Source: Hamadaea sp.
Lineage (GTDB): Bacteria; Actinomycetota; Actinomycetes; Mycobacteriales; Micromonosporaceae
Direction: 5' to 3'
Assembly (NCBI GenBank): GCA_013361475.1
Contig: JABFYB010000150.1
Span: 1 to 41,007 of the forward strand
DNA: 41,007 bases
The notes beneath the pieces are model-generated. The model worked only from the letters and a program-made list of their open reading frames with translations. It did not search any database and was not told where the DNA came from. The translations under genes and the position numbers were made by a program. Shown here piece after piece: positions 26,069-34,014 of this stretch (its first letter is position 1; the number at the start of each line of letters is the position of its first letter).

Positions 26069-28617
26069 TGCTGCGCGCCACCCTGAAGAGCCTGCTGGCC
26101 CGCAAGCTGCGGCTCGCCCTGTCCGCCATGGCGGTCATCCTCGGCGTCATGTTCGTCGCCGGGTCCTTCGTGCTCACCGACACGCTCGGGCGCTCCTTCG
26201 AGAGCATGTTCGACTCGGCGTACGCGCACACCGACGTGGTCGTCCAGCCGAAGCCGAAGGTGGACGGCCAGATCGCCGGTGGCGACTCGCCCGTCCCCGG
26301 TGTCCTGACGGCCGACGACAAGAAGGCGATCGAGGCGATCCCCGGGGTCGCCGCCGTGCACGCCATCGCCGACGGCGAGGGTGCTCGCGTGGTCGGCAGC
26401 GACGGCAAGGTCGTCACGACGGTCGGCCCGCCCCGCCTCGGCGGGAACTGGCTCGACGGCGTCGGCGGCGCGGAGATCCGCGACGGGCACGCTCCGCAGA
26501 ACGACAACCAGGTCGTGCTCAACGTCGAGCAGGCCAAGAAGGCCGGTCTGAAGGTCGGCGACCAGGTGACGGTGCTGACGCCGGGCGGCAAGCGCACCTT
26601 CGAGCTGGCCGGCACCTTCGGGTACGCCGGCGGCCTCGACGGGCGCGGTGGCGTACTGGAGGTCCGGTTCACCGACAAGGTCGCCCAGGAGCTGATGCTG
26701 GGCCAGGCCGGGGCGTACACCTCGTTCGACGTGGACGCCGCGCCCGGCCAGAGCCCCGAGGCGGTACGCGACGCGATCGCCGCCCGGACCGGCGGGGCGT
26801 ACGAGGTCAAGACAGGCGCCGAGCTGGCCAAGACCATCGCCGACCAGTTCAAGTCGGTGCTGGACGGGCTGAACAAGGTGCTGCTCGGGTTCGGGGCGGT
26901 CGCCCTGTTCGTCGGGACCTTCCTGATCCTCAACATCTTCTCGATCACGGTCGCCCAGCGGACCAAGGAGCTGGCGCTGACCCGGGCGCTCGGCGCCAGC
27001 CGCCGCCAGATGATCGGCTCGGTGCTGGCCGAGGCGATCGTCGTCGGCCTGACCGGCTCGCTGCTGGGCCTGGCCGCCGGCCTCGGCGTGGGCTGGGTGC
27101 TGGCGATGGTCGCGGCCAACGTCTCCGGGCTGATCCTCGCCCCGATCGCGCTCCCGGCCTCGGCCGTGATCGCGGCGTTCTCGGTCGGCCTCGTGATCAC
27201 CGTCCTGGCGGCGCTGCTGCCGGCGCTGCGGGCCAGCCGGGTGCCGCCGATCGCGGCGCTGCAGGAGGTCGCGACGCCGGACCGGCCGCTGACGAAGCTG
27301 TCGGTGAGTGGCGGGCTGGTGACCGCGGCCGGCGTGGCGCTCATGGCGTACGGCCTGACCGGCGACGGTCACCTGTGGCCGATGCTCGGCGGCGTGATGT
27401 TCGCCTTCATCGGGGTGGCGCTGCTCAGCCCGCTGGTGGGCAAGCCCGTGGTGGCCGCGCTCGGCCGAATCTTCTCCTGGTCGGTCGCGGGCAAGCTGGG
27501 CCGGCTCAACTCCGGCCGCAACCCACGGCGTACGGCGATCACCGCGGCGGCGCTCATGATCGGCATCGCGCTGATCACCGCGGCGAGCACGGTGCTCACC
27601 TCGGGCGACCAGAGCCTGCGGGGCGCGGCCGCTCGGGAGGTCCACGCCGATCTGCTGGTCACCGGCCAGAACAGCACGGACGTGATGCCGACGTTCGCCC
27701 ACTCCACCATGGACGCCATTCGGAAGATCCCCGGCGTCGCGTCCGCCTCGAGCGAGGTCTACGCGCGGGCGCTGGTCGGCAAGCACGGCCACGGTGTGTC
27801 GGTCGTGGACGACCTGCCGGCGATGGCCGCCCAGTTCAGCCTGAAGCCGTCCGGCTCGAACGCGGGCACCCTCAGCGCCCTCGGCCCGGCCGACGCCATT
27901 GTGGACGCCGACACGGCGGTCGAGGAGGGCGTACGCGTCGGCGACGCCGTCCGGGTGGTGCTGCCCAAGGGCGACCCGGTGGAGTTCCACATCGCCGCCA
28001 TCTACGCCGAGAACGACTTCTACGGCGGGTATCTGCTGGGCTCGGCCGCGCTGGAGCATCTCGTGAGCCCCGATCCGTCCGTCGGCACGATCACGCTGGC
28101 CGACGGCGCCTCCGAATCGGCGGTCCGCGACCAGATCAGCCGGCTCCTCGCCGACAACCCCGAGGTCAGCGTGATGACCAAGGGCGAGTACCTGGACCAG
28201 GCGTCGGGCCAGATCGGGACGCTGCTGACGATGGTCACGATCCTGCTGGCGCTGGCCATCCTGATCGCGGTCCTCGGCGTCATCATCACCCTGTGGCTGT
28301 CGGTCCTGGAGCGTACGCGTGAACTGGGCCTGCTCCGGGCGATCGGGCTCGGCCGGGCGGCCACCATGCGGATGATCACGGTGGAGGCCGTCGTCATCAC
28401 GCTCTTCGGGACGCTGCTCGGCCTCGCCACCGGCGTCGGGATGGGCGCGGCGGTCGTCCGGTCGCTCAAGGGCGAGGGCATCACCGACTTCGCGGTGCCG
28501 TGGTCGCAGCTGACCGCGTACCTCGTGGCCGGGGCGCTGGTCGGCGTGTTCGCCGCGGTCCTGCCCTCGATCAAGGCGGCCCGCACGGACGTGCTCAAGG
28601 CGATCGCCTACGAGTGA
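26068..28617 (+). CDS. FtsX-like permease of the MacB superfamily (copy 2)
   Basis: 849 residues with the same layout as copy 1: N-terminal helix (about residues 16-38), large extracytoplasmic domain, three helices, central helix pair, second large extracytoplasmic domain, three C-terminal helices and the end TDVLKAIAYE. The membrane parts are much more alike between the copies than the extracytoplasmic domains, which suggests different ligands or partners. The ATG at 26068 overlaps the ATPase stop. The open frame continues upstream through the first operon but that part is the shadow of the other frame. A strong terminator follows 31 bases after the stop. Confidence 0.9.
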   Translation: MLRATLKSLLARKLRLALSAMAVILGVMFVAGSFVLTDTLGRSFESMFDSAYAHTDVVVQPKPKVDGQIAGGDSPVPGVLTADDKKAIEAIPGVAAVHAIADGEGARVVGSDGKVVTTVGPPRLGGNWLDGVGGAEIRDGHAPQNDNQVVLNVEQAKKAGLKVGDQVTVLTPGGKRTFELAGTFGYAGGLDGRGGVLEVRFTDKVAQELMLGQAGAYTSFDVDAAPGQSPEAVRDAIAARTGGAYEVKTGAELAKTIADQFKSVLDGLNKVLLGFGAVALFVGTFLILNIFSITVAQRTKELALTRALGASRRQMIGSVLAEAIVVGLTGSLLGLAAGLGVGWVLAMVAANVSGLILAPIALPASAVIAAFSVGLVITVLAALLPALRASRVPPIAALQEVATPDRPLTKLSVSGGLVTAAGVALMAYGLTGDGHLWPMLGGVMFAFIGVALLSPLVGKPVVAALGRIFSWSVAGKLGRLNSGRNPRRTAITAAALMIGIALITAASTVLTSGDQSLRGAAAREVHADLLVTGQNSTDVMPTFAHSTMDAIRKIPGVASASSEVYARALVGKHGHGVSVVDDLPAMAAQFSLKPSGSNAGTLSALGPADAIVDADTAVEEGVRVGDAVRVVLPKGDPVEFHIAAIYAENDFYGGYLLGSAALEHLVSPDPSVGTITLADGASESAVRDQISRLLADNPEVSVMTKGEYLDQASGQIGTLLTMVTILLALAILIAVLGVIITLWLSVLERTRELGLLRAIGLGRAATMRMITVEAVVITLFGTLLGLATGVGMGAAVVRSLKGEGITDFAVPWSQLTAYLVAGALVGVFAAVLPSIKAARTDVLKAIAYE

Positions 28618-28648
28618 GTCCCCAGTAGACCCCTCTGCACGGGAGGGT

Positions 28649-28691
28649 CCGGTCCCCGGTGACGTGTTGATCACGGATCACCGGGGACCGG
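28649..28691 (+). terminator. terminator after the second ABC operon
   Basis: Perfect 14-bp stem (28649-28662 with 28678-28691), a 15-base loop containing TTGATCA, followed by the T-rich TTTGATATTTT. The same T-rich tract supplies the -10 box of the next gene. Confidence 0.8.
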
Positions 28692-28696
28692 TTTGA

Positions 28697-28702
28697 TATT
28701 TT
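28697..28702 (+). promoter_or_regulatory. -10 box TATTTT of the ion channel gene
   Basis: TATTTT, 6 bases before GTG 28709, embedded in the tail of the preceding terminator. Confidence 0.55.
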
Positions 28703-28708
28703 CCGCGG

Positions 28709-29554
28709 GTGAGTTTGCGGGAGAGATCACGTCAGCTGGTCGAGTCCCGGGCCTTCCAGTACTTCATCACCGCCGTCATCCTCGGGAACGCGGCGACCCT
28801 CGGCCTGGAGACCTCGCCTGTTCTGCACGAGCGGTACGGCTCGGCGCTCCACGTCATCGACGTCACCGCGTTGACGATCTTCGTCGTCGAGCTGCTGCTG
28901 CGCCTGTTCGTGCACGGGCTGCGGTTCTTCCGCGATCCGTGGAACGTGTTCGACCTCGCGATCGTCTCGGTCGCCTTGGCCCCGGCGTCGTCGGCGTTCA
29001 CGGTGCTGCGGGCGATGCGGATCCTGCGGGTGCTCCGCCTGGTCTCGGTGGTGCCGAGCATGCGCCGGGTCGTGTCCGCGCTGCTGACCGCGATGCCGGG
29101 CATGGTCTCCATCGCCGGGTTGCTGGTCCTCGTGCTCTACGTCGCGGGCGTGATGGCCACTAAGCTGTTCGCGCACACCGCGCCGGAGTGGTTCGGCTCG
29201 CTCGGGCAGTCGATCTTCACGCTGTTCCAGATCATGACCGGCGACAGCTGGTCCGAAGTGGCCCGCGAGGTCATGGCCAAGCAGCCGCTCGCCTGGATCT
29301 TCTTCGTCGGCTTCCTGGTGGTCTCCGCGTTCACCGTGCTCAACCTGTTCATCGCGGTCGCGGTCAGCGCCATGGAGGCCGAGCACCGGGCCGAGCAGTC
29401 GGCCGCGGAATCGGCTGCCGAATCGACTGACGGATCGGCTGAGGGGCCGACGCCGATCCCGGCCCAGGACCGGGCGGTGCTGGCCGAAGTACGCGCACTG
29501 CGGGCCGAACTGCGGGAGCTGCGCGCGGAACTGAGCGAACGGCAGCCCGTCTAG
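28709..29554 (+). CDS. voltage-gated cation channel, NaChBac-like, with TGDSW filter
   Basis: 281 residues with the six-helix layout of bacterial voltage-gated sodium channels, which work as tetramers. The S4 sensor carries four Arg at three-residue steps (R101, R104, R107, R110, RAMRILRVLR). The pore loop reads FTLFQIMTGDSWSE (170-183), so the filter is T177-G178-D179-S180-W181 where the best-known sodium channels have TLESW. Loss of Leu and Glu-to-Asp should change ion choice; by analogy with calcium-type filters this could favour divalent ions, but this is inference. The S6 helix (FTVLNLFIAVAVSAME) runs into an Ala/Glu-rich coiled coil (about 230-280). Its TAG shares CTAG with the stop of the convergent HAD gene. 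Confidence 0.85.
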   Translation: MSLRERSRQLVESRAFQYFITAVILGNAATLGLETSPVLHERYGSALHVIDVTALTIFVVELLLRLFVHGLRFFRDPWNVFDLAIVSVALAPASSAFTVLRAMRILRVLRLVSVVPSMRRVVSALLTAMPGMVSIAGLLVLVLYVAGVMATKLFAHTAPEWFGSLGQSIFTLFQIMTGDSWSEVAREVMAKQPLAWIFFVGFLVVSAFTVLNLFIAVAVSAMEAEHRAEQSAAESAAESTDGSAEGPTPIPAQDRAVLAEVRALRAELRELRAELSERQPV

Positions 29555-30246
29555 AAGCCCCGCAGGTACGCCAAATCGACCCCCGACAGCGTCGGCAGCA
29601 GGTGCGCCCCGAGATCGCCGGGCAGCTCCACCTCGCACGGTACGCCGATCACCCGGGCGCCGGCCGCGATCGCACTGCGTACGCCGGTCACGGAGTCCTC
29701 GATCGCGACGCACCGCTCGATCGGTACGCCGAGCAGCCGGGCCGCCGTCAGATAGGGCTCGGGATGCGGCTTGGCCCGGCCGACCTCGTCGCCGCAGACG
29801 ACCACGTCGAACGGGCCGAGCGTGTCCAGCGCGATCTTGACCAGCCGCCGCTCGGTCGAGGTCACCAGGGCCACCGGTACGCCCGCCGCGCGTACCTCGG
29901 CGAGCAGTTCCCGCGCGCCGGGCCGCCAGGGCAGTCCCTGGGCGAACAACTCGCCGGTCAGCTGCACGAGGCGTTCGGCGCTGAGCGCGTAATCCCGGTG
30001 CTCCTGACCCAGGTCGGCGTGGAAGATCCCCATCGACGTGGGCATGTCGGTGCCGACCATGCTCAGCCGGGCGGCGTCGGACAGCACCCCGCCGTACTCC
30101 CCGGCGAGCTGCCGCAGGGAGATCGCCCAGAGCTGCTCCGACTCGATGAGCGTTCCGTCCATGTCGAAGAGCACCGCGGCCAAGGTCACGCCTTCCAGGA
30201 TGCCTGGCCGGTCCAGCTCGCCTCGCTCGGCGGTGGTGGACGTCAC
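29551..30246 (-). CDS. HAD-family sugar-phosphate phosphatase or phosphoglucomutase-like protein
   Basis: 231 residues, haloacid-dehalogenase superfamily, class with a helical cap after motif I. Motif I VLFDMDGTLIES holds the nucleophile Asp and the acid Asp; motif II is VALVTSTE; motif III Lys lies in GRAKPHPEPYL; motif IV acidic pair is VAIEDSVTGV. Beta-phosphoglucomutases and general sugar phosphatases share this pattern, so the substrate is open. GTG 30246 leaves only 14 bases to the divergent PIG-L start; the GTG at 30189 (residue 20) is an alternative that begins right at the conserved domain. Its stop overlaps the channel stop on the other strand. Confidence 0.85.
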   Translation of the reverse strand: MTSTTAERGELDRPGILEGVTLAAVLFDMDGTLIESEQLWAISLRQLAGEYGGVLSDAARLSMVGTDMPTSMGIFHADLGQEHRDYALSAERLVQLTGELFAQGLPWRPGARELLAEVRAAGVPVALVTSTERRLVKIALDTLGPFDVVVCGDEVGRAKPHPEPYLTAARLLGVPIERCVAIEDSVTGVRSAIAAGARVIGVPCEVELPGDLGAHLLPTLSGVDLAYLRGF

Positions 30247-30248
30247 GT

Positions 30249-30254
30249 TAGGCT
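30249..30254 (+). promoter_or_regulatory. -10 box TAGGCT of the PIG-L deacetylase gene
   Basis: TAGGCT, 6 bases before GTG 30261, inside the 14-base gap to the divergent HAD gene. Confidence 0.6.
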
Positions 30255-30260
30255 CACGCT

Positions 30261-30986
30261 GTGGAGCAACTGGACCCGATGCCCGAGGACTGGACGCGCG
30301 CGCTCGCCATCGCGGCGCACCCCGACGATCTGGAGTACGGCGCGGCCGGAGCTGTCGCCCGGTGGACCGCCGTGGGAAAGGACGTCCGCTATCTGATGGT
30401 GACGCGGGGCGAGGCGGGGATCGACGGGATCACGCCCGCCGAGTGCGCTCCCCTGCGGGAGGCCGAGGAACGGGCCGGCGCCGACCTGGTCGGCGTGGAG
30501 ATCGTCGAGTTCCTCGACCATCGCGACGGCGTCATCGAGTACGGCGTACCGCTGCGCCGGGACCTGGCTGCGGCGATCCGCCGCCACCAGCCGGAGCTGG
30601 TCATCACCGGCAACTACCACGACAGCTGGCCGGGCGGCGGCTGGAACACCCCGGACCACCGCCACGTCGGCCGGGCCGTGCTGGACGCGGTCGCCGACGC
30701 CGGGAACCGCTGGATCTTCCCCGAGCTGACCGAGGCCGGTCTCCAGCCGTGGAACGGCGTCCGCTATGTCGCCGTCGGCGGGTCGCCTCAGCCGACCCAC
30801 GCGGTCGACATCACGGGCACGCTCGATCGGGCCGTCGCCTCGCTGGAGGCGCATCGGGCGTACCTGGAGGGGCTGGGCGACCACCCGATGGCCTCGGCCC
30901 GCGGCTTCCTGGAGTTCCTCGCCGACCAGGTCGCGCCGTCCTTCGGCGGACGGCGGGCGACCGCCTTCGAACTGCTCCGTACATGA
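30261..30986 (+). CDS. PIG-L/LmbE family deacetylase
   Basis: 241 residues. Zinc-dependent N-acetylglucosaminyl deacetylase family, which includes mycothiol enzymes MshB and Mca and antibiotic-pathway enzymes. The metal motif AAHPDDLEYGA (residues 18-28) and the distal His in NTPDHRHVGRA are intact, and TRGEAGIDG follows the first strand as usual. It is shorter than typical MshB or Mca, so it may act on another small acetylated amino sugar. The GTG start fits a leaderless mRNA. The stop lies inside the left arm of the large inverted repeat at 30982-31058, and the gene is convergent with the GNAT gene. Confidence 0.85.
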   Translation: MEQLDPMPEDWTRALAIAAHPDDLEYGAAGAVARWTAVGKDVRYLMVTRGEAGIDGITPAECAPLREAEERAGADLVGVEIVEFLDHRDGVIEYGVPLRRDLAAAIRRHQPELVITGNYHDSWPGGGWNTPDHRHVGRAVLDAVADAGNRWIFPELTEAGLQPWNGVRYVAVGGSPQPTHAVDITGTLDRAVASLEAHRAYLEGLGDHPMASARGFLEFLADQVAPSFGGRRATAFELLRT

Positions 30987-31058
30987 TCATTGCGTCACCC
31001 ATGCCGTTTGAACGGGCATTTCGCCGCGCGAAACAACGTGGGTGACGCAATGATCATG
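30982..31058. terminator. 77-base hairpin with perfect 20-bp arms between convergent genes
   Basis: The arms 30982-31001 and 31039-31058 (beginning CATGATCATTGCGTCACC) are a perfect inverted repeat. The 37-base loop has its own small inverted repeats: CCGTT/AACGG (31004-31015) and TTTCG/CGAAA (31019-31033). It covers the stop codon of the PIG-L gene and ends four bases before the GNAT stop. It can end both transcripts; its shape and TGATCA ends also fit a dispersed palindromic repeat. Confidence 0.7.
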
Positions 31059-31062
31059 CTGG

Positions 31063-31872
31063 TCAGTCCAGGGCGATGTAGAGGCGCTTGCCGGTCGGCA
31101 CGTAGCCCACGCGCTCGTAGACCCGCCAGGACTCGTCGCCCGACGCCTCCAGCCACGCGCCCTCGACGCCGCGCGCGAAGACCTCACGCGTGATCGCCGC
31201 GGTGATCGCACCGGCGATGCCGCGCCGCCGGAACGGCTCGGTGACCGCGATGCCCGCCACCTCGGCGACGCCCTCGCTCGGCGGTGACGCCTGGCCGCCG
31301 CCGACCACCAGGTCGTCGGGGCGGCTGCGGGCCATCCGCACCACGCCGCCTCGGGCGACGGTACGCCGAGAGCGGTCCACGTCAGCCGGCCCGACCTCGA
31401 AGGCGTCCCCGAAGGCGGCGCCCTGGGCCGAGATCATGCCCCAGAAGTCGGCGTCGCTGACCGGTTCGGCGACCTCGACGCCGTCCGGGGTGGGCACGTC
31501 GGCGAACGTGTCCGGCGTGCAGACCAGGTACTCGTGCCGGGCCTCCACGGTGAACCCGGCCGCGAGGAGCTGCCGCTCCAGGTCCGGGGCGGCGCTGACC
31601 ACATACTCCAGGCGCGGGATGCGGTCGATCTCCCGGAACGCCGCCACCAGGGCGGTGACGTCGGCCGAGGTGATCGCCGCTCCCGGACGGGGCGTGGCGT
31701 AGCTGATGTACTTGCTCGGGCTGGTGGGATCCCAGCCGAGGACGAACGGTCCCGCCTCGACGACCTGCGGACGGGCGGAGAGCTGGGCGACGACGGAACG
31801 CTGGACGTTCATGTCCATGATCAACTTCAAGACCTCATCTGATGAGAAAGACTCTGCGGAAAAGTCGCGCAC
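31063..31872 (-). CDS. GNAT-family N-acetyltransferase
   Basis: 269 residues. The C-terminal 75 residues are a clear GNAT domain with the acetyl-CoA loop VTEPFRRRGIAGAITAAI followed by LEASGDESWRVYERVGYVPTG. The N-terminal half looks like a degenerate second GNAT-like fold (ALVAAFREIDRIPRLEYVVS), a common two-domain layout. The substrate is unknown. The start is uncertain: GTG 31872 has no good ribosome site or -10 box, and the ATG codons at residues 19 and 21 (31818 and 31812) are as plausible. Both starts lie in a stretch of lower G+C than the neighbours. Confidence 0.75.
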   Translation of the reverse strand: MRDFSAESFSSDEVLKLIMDMNVQRSVVAQLSARPQVVEAGPFVLGWDPTSPSKYISYATPRPGAAITSADVTALVAAFREIDRIPRLEYVVSAAPDLERQLLAAGFTVEARHEYLVCTPDTFADVPTPDGVEVAEPVSDADFWGMISAQGAAFGDAFEVGPADVDRSRRTVARGGVVRMARSRPDDLVVGGGQASPPSEGVAEVAGIAVTEPFRRRGIAGAITAAITREVFARGVEGAWLEASGDESWRVYERVGYVPTGKRLYIALD

Positions 31873-32066
31873 ACAAGCGCGAAGAAGAGCGTTGGACCGC
31901 CGCAGATGAAGGCGCGCGCCTGAACGATCAGGCGAGGTGCGCGCGGCGGCCGCTGTGGCTCGCCGAGATCATGGACTTCATTCCCTTGGAGAAATCGGGA
32001 CCGGCCCGTACGCCGATCGGGACTCAGCATGCCACCAAGATCGGCGCCGGGTCAACCCTGGTCCGC
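31873..32066. other. 194-base gap, mixed composition, no gene established
   Basis: No protein recognised. A plus-strand frame (31842-32069, 75 codons, start MRKTLRKSRAHKREEERW) exists; the first part is A+T-richer and the second GC-rich, but it matches nothing and crosses the start of the GNAT gene. A hairpin (31912-31944, inner stem CGCCTGA/TCAGGCG) lies in the middle. This could hold the GNAT promoter. Confidence 0.4.
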
Positions 32067-32072
32067 TAGCGT
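32067..32072 (+). promoter_or_regulatory. -10 box TAGCGT of the enoyl-CoA hydratase gene
   Basis: TAGCGT, 6 bases before ATG 32079. Confidence 0.6.
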
Positions 32073-32078
32073 GATCCC

Positions 32079-32906
32079 ATGAGGATTCCCGCGCTCCCGC
32101 CGCAGCTGCGCCTGAGCGCCGAAGGGCCGGTAGCGACCCTGGTCGTCGACCGGCCGGACCGGCTCAACGCCTTCACCCGCCAGATGTGGGCCGCGTTGCC
32201 CGAGGCGGTCGCCGCCGTCGAAGCAGACCCGGAGGTACGCGTACTGGTGATCCGGGGTCCGTCGGGCGGCCCGTTCTCCACCGGCGCGGACATCGACGAG
32301 TTCGCCACCGTACGCCGGGAGCCGGCCGACGCGGCGGCGTACACCGAGGTCGTGCAGCGGGCTGAGGCAGCGGTGTCGGGGCTGTCCAAACCGGTCGTGG
32401 CGCTGATCGAGGGCTGGTGCGTCGGGGGCGGCTGCCAGCTCGCGCTCGCCTGCGACCTCCGGATCGCCGCCGACGGGGCGTCGTTCGGGATCACCCCGGC
32501 GAAGCTGGGCATCGTCTATCCCCTGACCTCGACCGCCCGGCTGGTCCACACTGTCGGCCACGCGGCCGCGCGCTTCCTGCTGATGACCGGCGAGGTCGTG
32601 GACGCCCAGCGGGCGCTCCGGATGGGACTGGCCGACGAGGTGTGCGCCCCGCACGCGGTGGAGCGGCGGGCGTACGCGCTGGCCCGGATGCTGGCGGGCC
32701 GGGCGCCGATCTCGGTCGCCGGGGCCAAGGCGCTGATCGACCGGGTGCTGGCCGGGCAGGAGACGGACGACTCGTGGACCCGGGACCTCTACACGGCCTC
32801 CTACCACAGTCCCGAGTACGCCGAAGGCGTCACGGCGTTCGGCGAGCGCCGAGTCCCGGACTTCCACGAATGCGCTTGGCCCAGCCTGGGTAGGGTCGAG
32901 CCATGA
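32079..32906 (+). CDS. enoyl-CoA hydratase/isomerase
   Basis: 275 residues, crotonase fold. The oxyanion-hole segments FSTGADIDEF (about residues 66-75) and IEGWCVGGGCQLALACDLRIA (109-129) are intact, and ITPAKLGIVYP follows. It could hydrate enoyl-CoA in beta-oxidation or isomerise or cleave another CoA thioester; the catalytic Glu of hydratases is not clear (GIVYPL region), so the exact reaction is open. The stop overlaps the next ATG by ATGA, which couples it to the metallo-hydrolase, although that gene also seems to have its own promoter. Confidence 0.85.
   Translation: MRIPALPPQLRLSAEGPVATLVVDRPDRLNAFTRQMWAALPEAVAAVEADPEVRVLVIRGPSGGPFSTGADIDEFATVRREPADAAAYTEVVQRAEAAVSGLSKPVVALIEGWCVGGGCQLALACDLRIAADGASFGITPAKLGIVYPLTSTARLVHTVGHAAARFLLMTGEVVDAQRALRMGLADEVCAPHAVERRAYALARMLAGRAPISVAGAKALIDRVLAGQETDDSWTRDLYTASYHSPEYAEGVTAFGERRVPDFHECAWPSLGRVEP
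32891..32896 (+). promoter_or_regulatory. -10 box TAGGGT of the metallo-hydrolase gene, inside the previous gene
   Basis: TAGGGT within the last codons of the enoyl-CoA hydratase gene, 6 bases before ATG 32903. Confidence 0.45.
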
Positions 32907-34012
32907 GTGGTGCGCGCAAGGGCTGGGGCCTGGTCGGACTGGCCGCCCTGGCCGGTGGAGCGGCGGTGGCCTGGTTCGGCCGGGAGGTCCCACGGGCGAT
33001 GGGCGGCCGGATCTCCGGCGAGCGGCAGGACCGCGTACGCCGGTCGCCGCAGTGGCGGGACGGCCGGTTCCAGAACACGATCCCGACTCTGACGATGCCG
33101 TCGAGCACGGCGAAGATGGCGCACGACGCCTTCTTCGGCGGCCAGGTACGCCGCCCGAAGCGGGACATCCCCATCGTGGACGCCGCTCCGTCGACGGACG
33201 CCGCTGGGCTGCACATCACCTGGTACGGGCACGCCTCGACGCTGGTGGAGATCGAGGGCGCCCGGGTGCTGATCGATCCCATCTGGAGCGACCGCTGCTC
33301 GCCCTCGCAGGAGATCGGCCCCAAGCGCTTGCACCGGACGCCGATCGCGGTCGACATGCTGCCGGAGCTGGACGCGATCCTCATCTCGCACGACCACTAC
33401 GACCATCTCGACATGGCCACCGTGCAGGAGCTGACCCGGTCGCAGGACGCGCCGTTCGTGGTCCCGCTCGGCGTCGGCGCGCACCTGGAGGCCTGGCGCG
33501 TCCCGGCCGACCGGATCATCGAGCTGGACTGGAACGAGGAGGTGACGCTCGACCGGGTGCGTCTGGTGTGCACCGCCGCGCGGCACTTCTCCGGCCGCGG
33601 GCTCCAGCGGGACCGCACCCTGTGGGCCTCGTGGGTCGTCGAGGCGGGTGCTCGCAAGGTGTTCTACACCGGCGACTCCGGCTACTTCGACGGGTACGCC
33701 GAGATCGGCGAGCGGCACGGCCCGTTCGACGCGACGCTGATCCAGATCGGGGCGTACGGCGACGCCTGGCCGCACATCCACATGTTCCCGGAGGAGGGCG
33801 TGGCCGCCCATCTCGACGTCCGGGGCGACCTGATGATCCCGGTGCACTGGGCGACCTTCAACCTCGCCTTCCACGACTGGTCCGAACCGGTCGACCGGGT
33901 CTGGCGGGAGGCCAAGGCCCGGGGCGTACGCCTCGCCGTCCCCCGGCCGGGCGAACGGGTCGACGTCGACCTGCCGCCGCCGGTGGACGGTTGGTGGGAG
34001 GCGGCCGCCTGA
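32903..34012 (+). CDS. metallo-beta-lactamase-fold hydrolase, NAPE-PLD-like
   Basis: 369 residues. N-terminal hydrophobic segment (about 8-26) probably anchors it in the membrane with the catalytic domain outside or at the membrane surface. The zinc motif is SHDHYDHLD with His163, His165, Asp167 and His168; further zinc ligands lie in CTAARHFSGR, TGDSGYF and PVHWATFNLAFHDW. This set resembles N-acylphosphatidylethanolamine phospholipase D and bacterial UlaG-like lactonases, more the former. Phospholipid hydrolysis is the inferred activity. It overlaps the enoyl-CoA hydratase gene by ATGA and is convergent with the mannosidase, two bases apart. Confidence 0.82.
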   Translation: MSGARKGWGLVGLAALAGGAAVAWFGREVPRAMGGRISGERQDRVRRSPQWRDGRFQNTIPTLTMPSSTAKMAHDAFFGGQVRRPKRDIPIVDAAPSTDAAGLHITWYGHASTLVEIEGARVLIDPIWSDRCSPSQEIGPKRLHRTPIAVDMLPELDAILISHDHYDHLDMATVQELTRSQDAPFVVPLGVGAHLEAWRVPADRIIELDWNEEVTLDRVRLVCTAARHFSGRGLQRDRTLWASWVVEAGARKVFYTGDSGYFDGYAEIGERHGPFDATLIQIGAYGDAWPHIHMFPEEGVAAHLDVRGDLMIPVHWATFNLAFHDWSEPVDRVWREAKARGVRLAVPRPGERVDVDLPPPVDGWWEAAA

Positions 34013-34014
34013 CG

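Noticed and set aside
22325-28674. Very long minus-strand open frames (over 1000 codons and 900 codons) opposite the ABC genes
   Set aside because: They are antisense shadows produced by high GC; the translations are rich in Arg, Gly, His and Asp with no domain, while the plus strand carries intact ABC motifs throughout.
31842-32069. Small plus-strand frame of 75 codons in the gap before the enoyl-CoA hydratase gene
   Set aside because: No recognised match, uneven base composition along its length, crosses the GNAT start and covers the -10 box of the next gene; not enough to call a gene.
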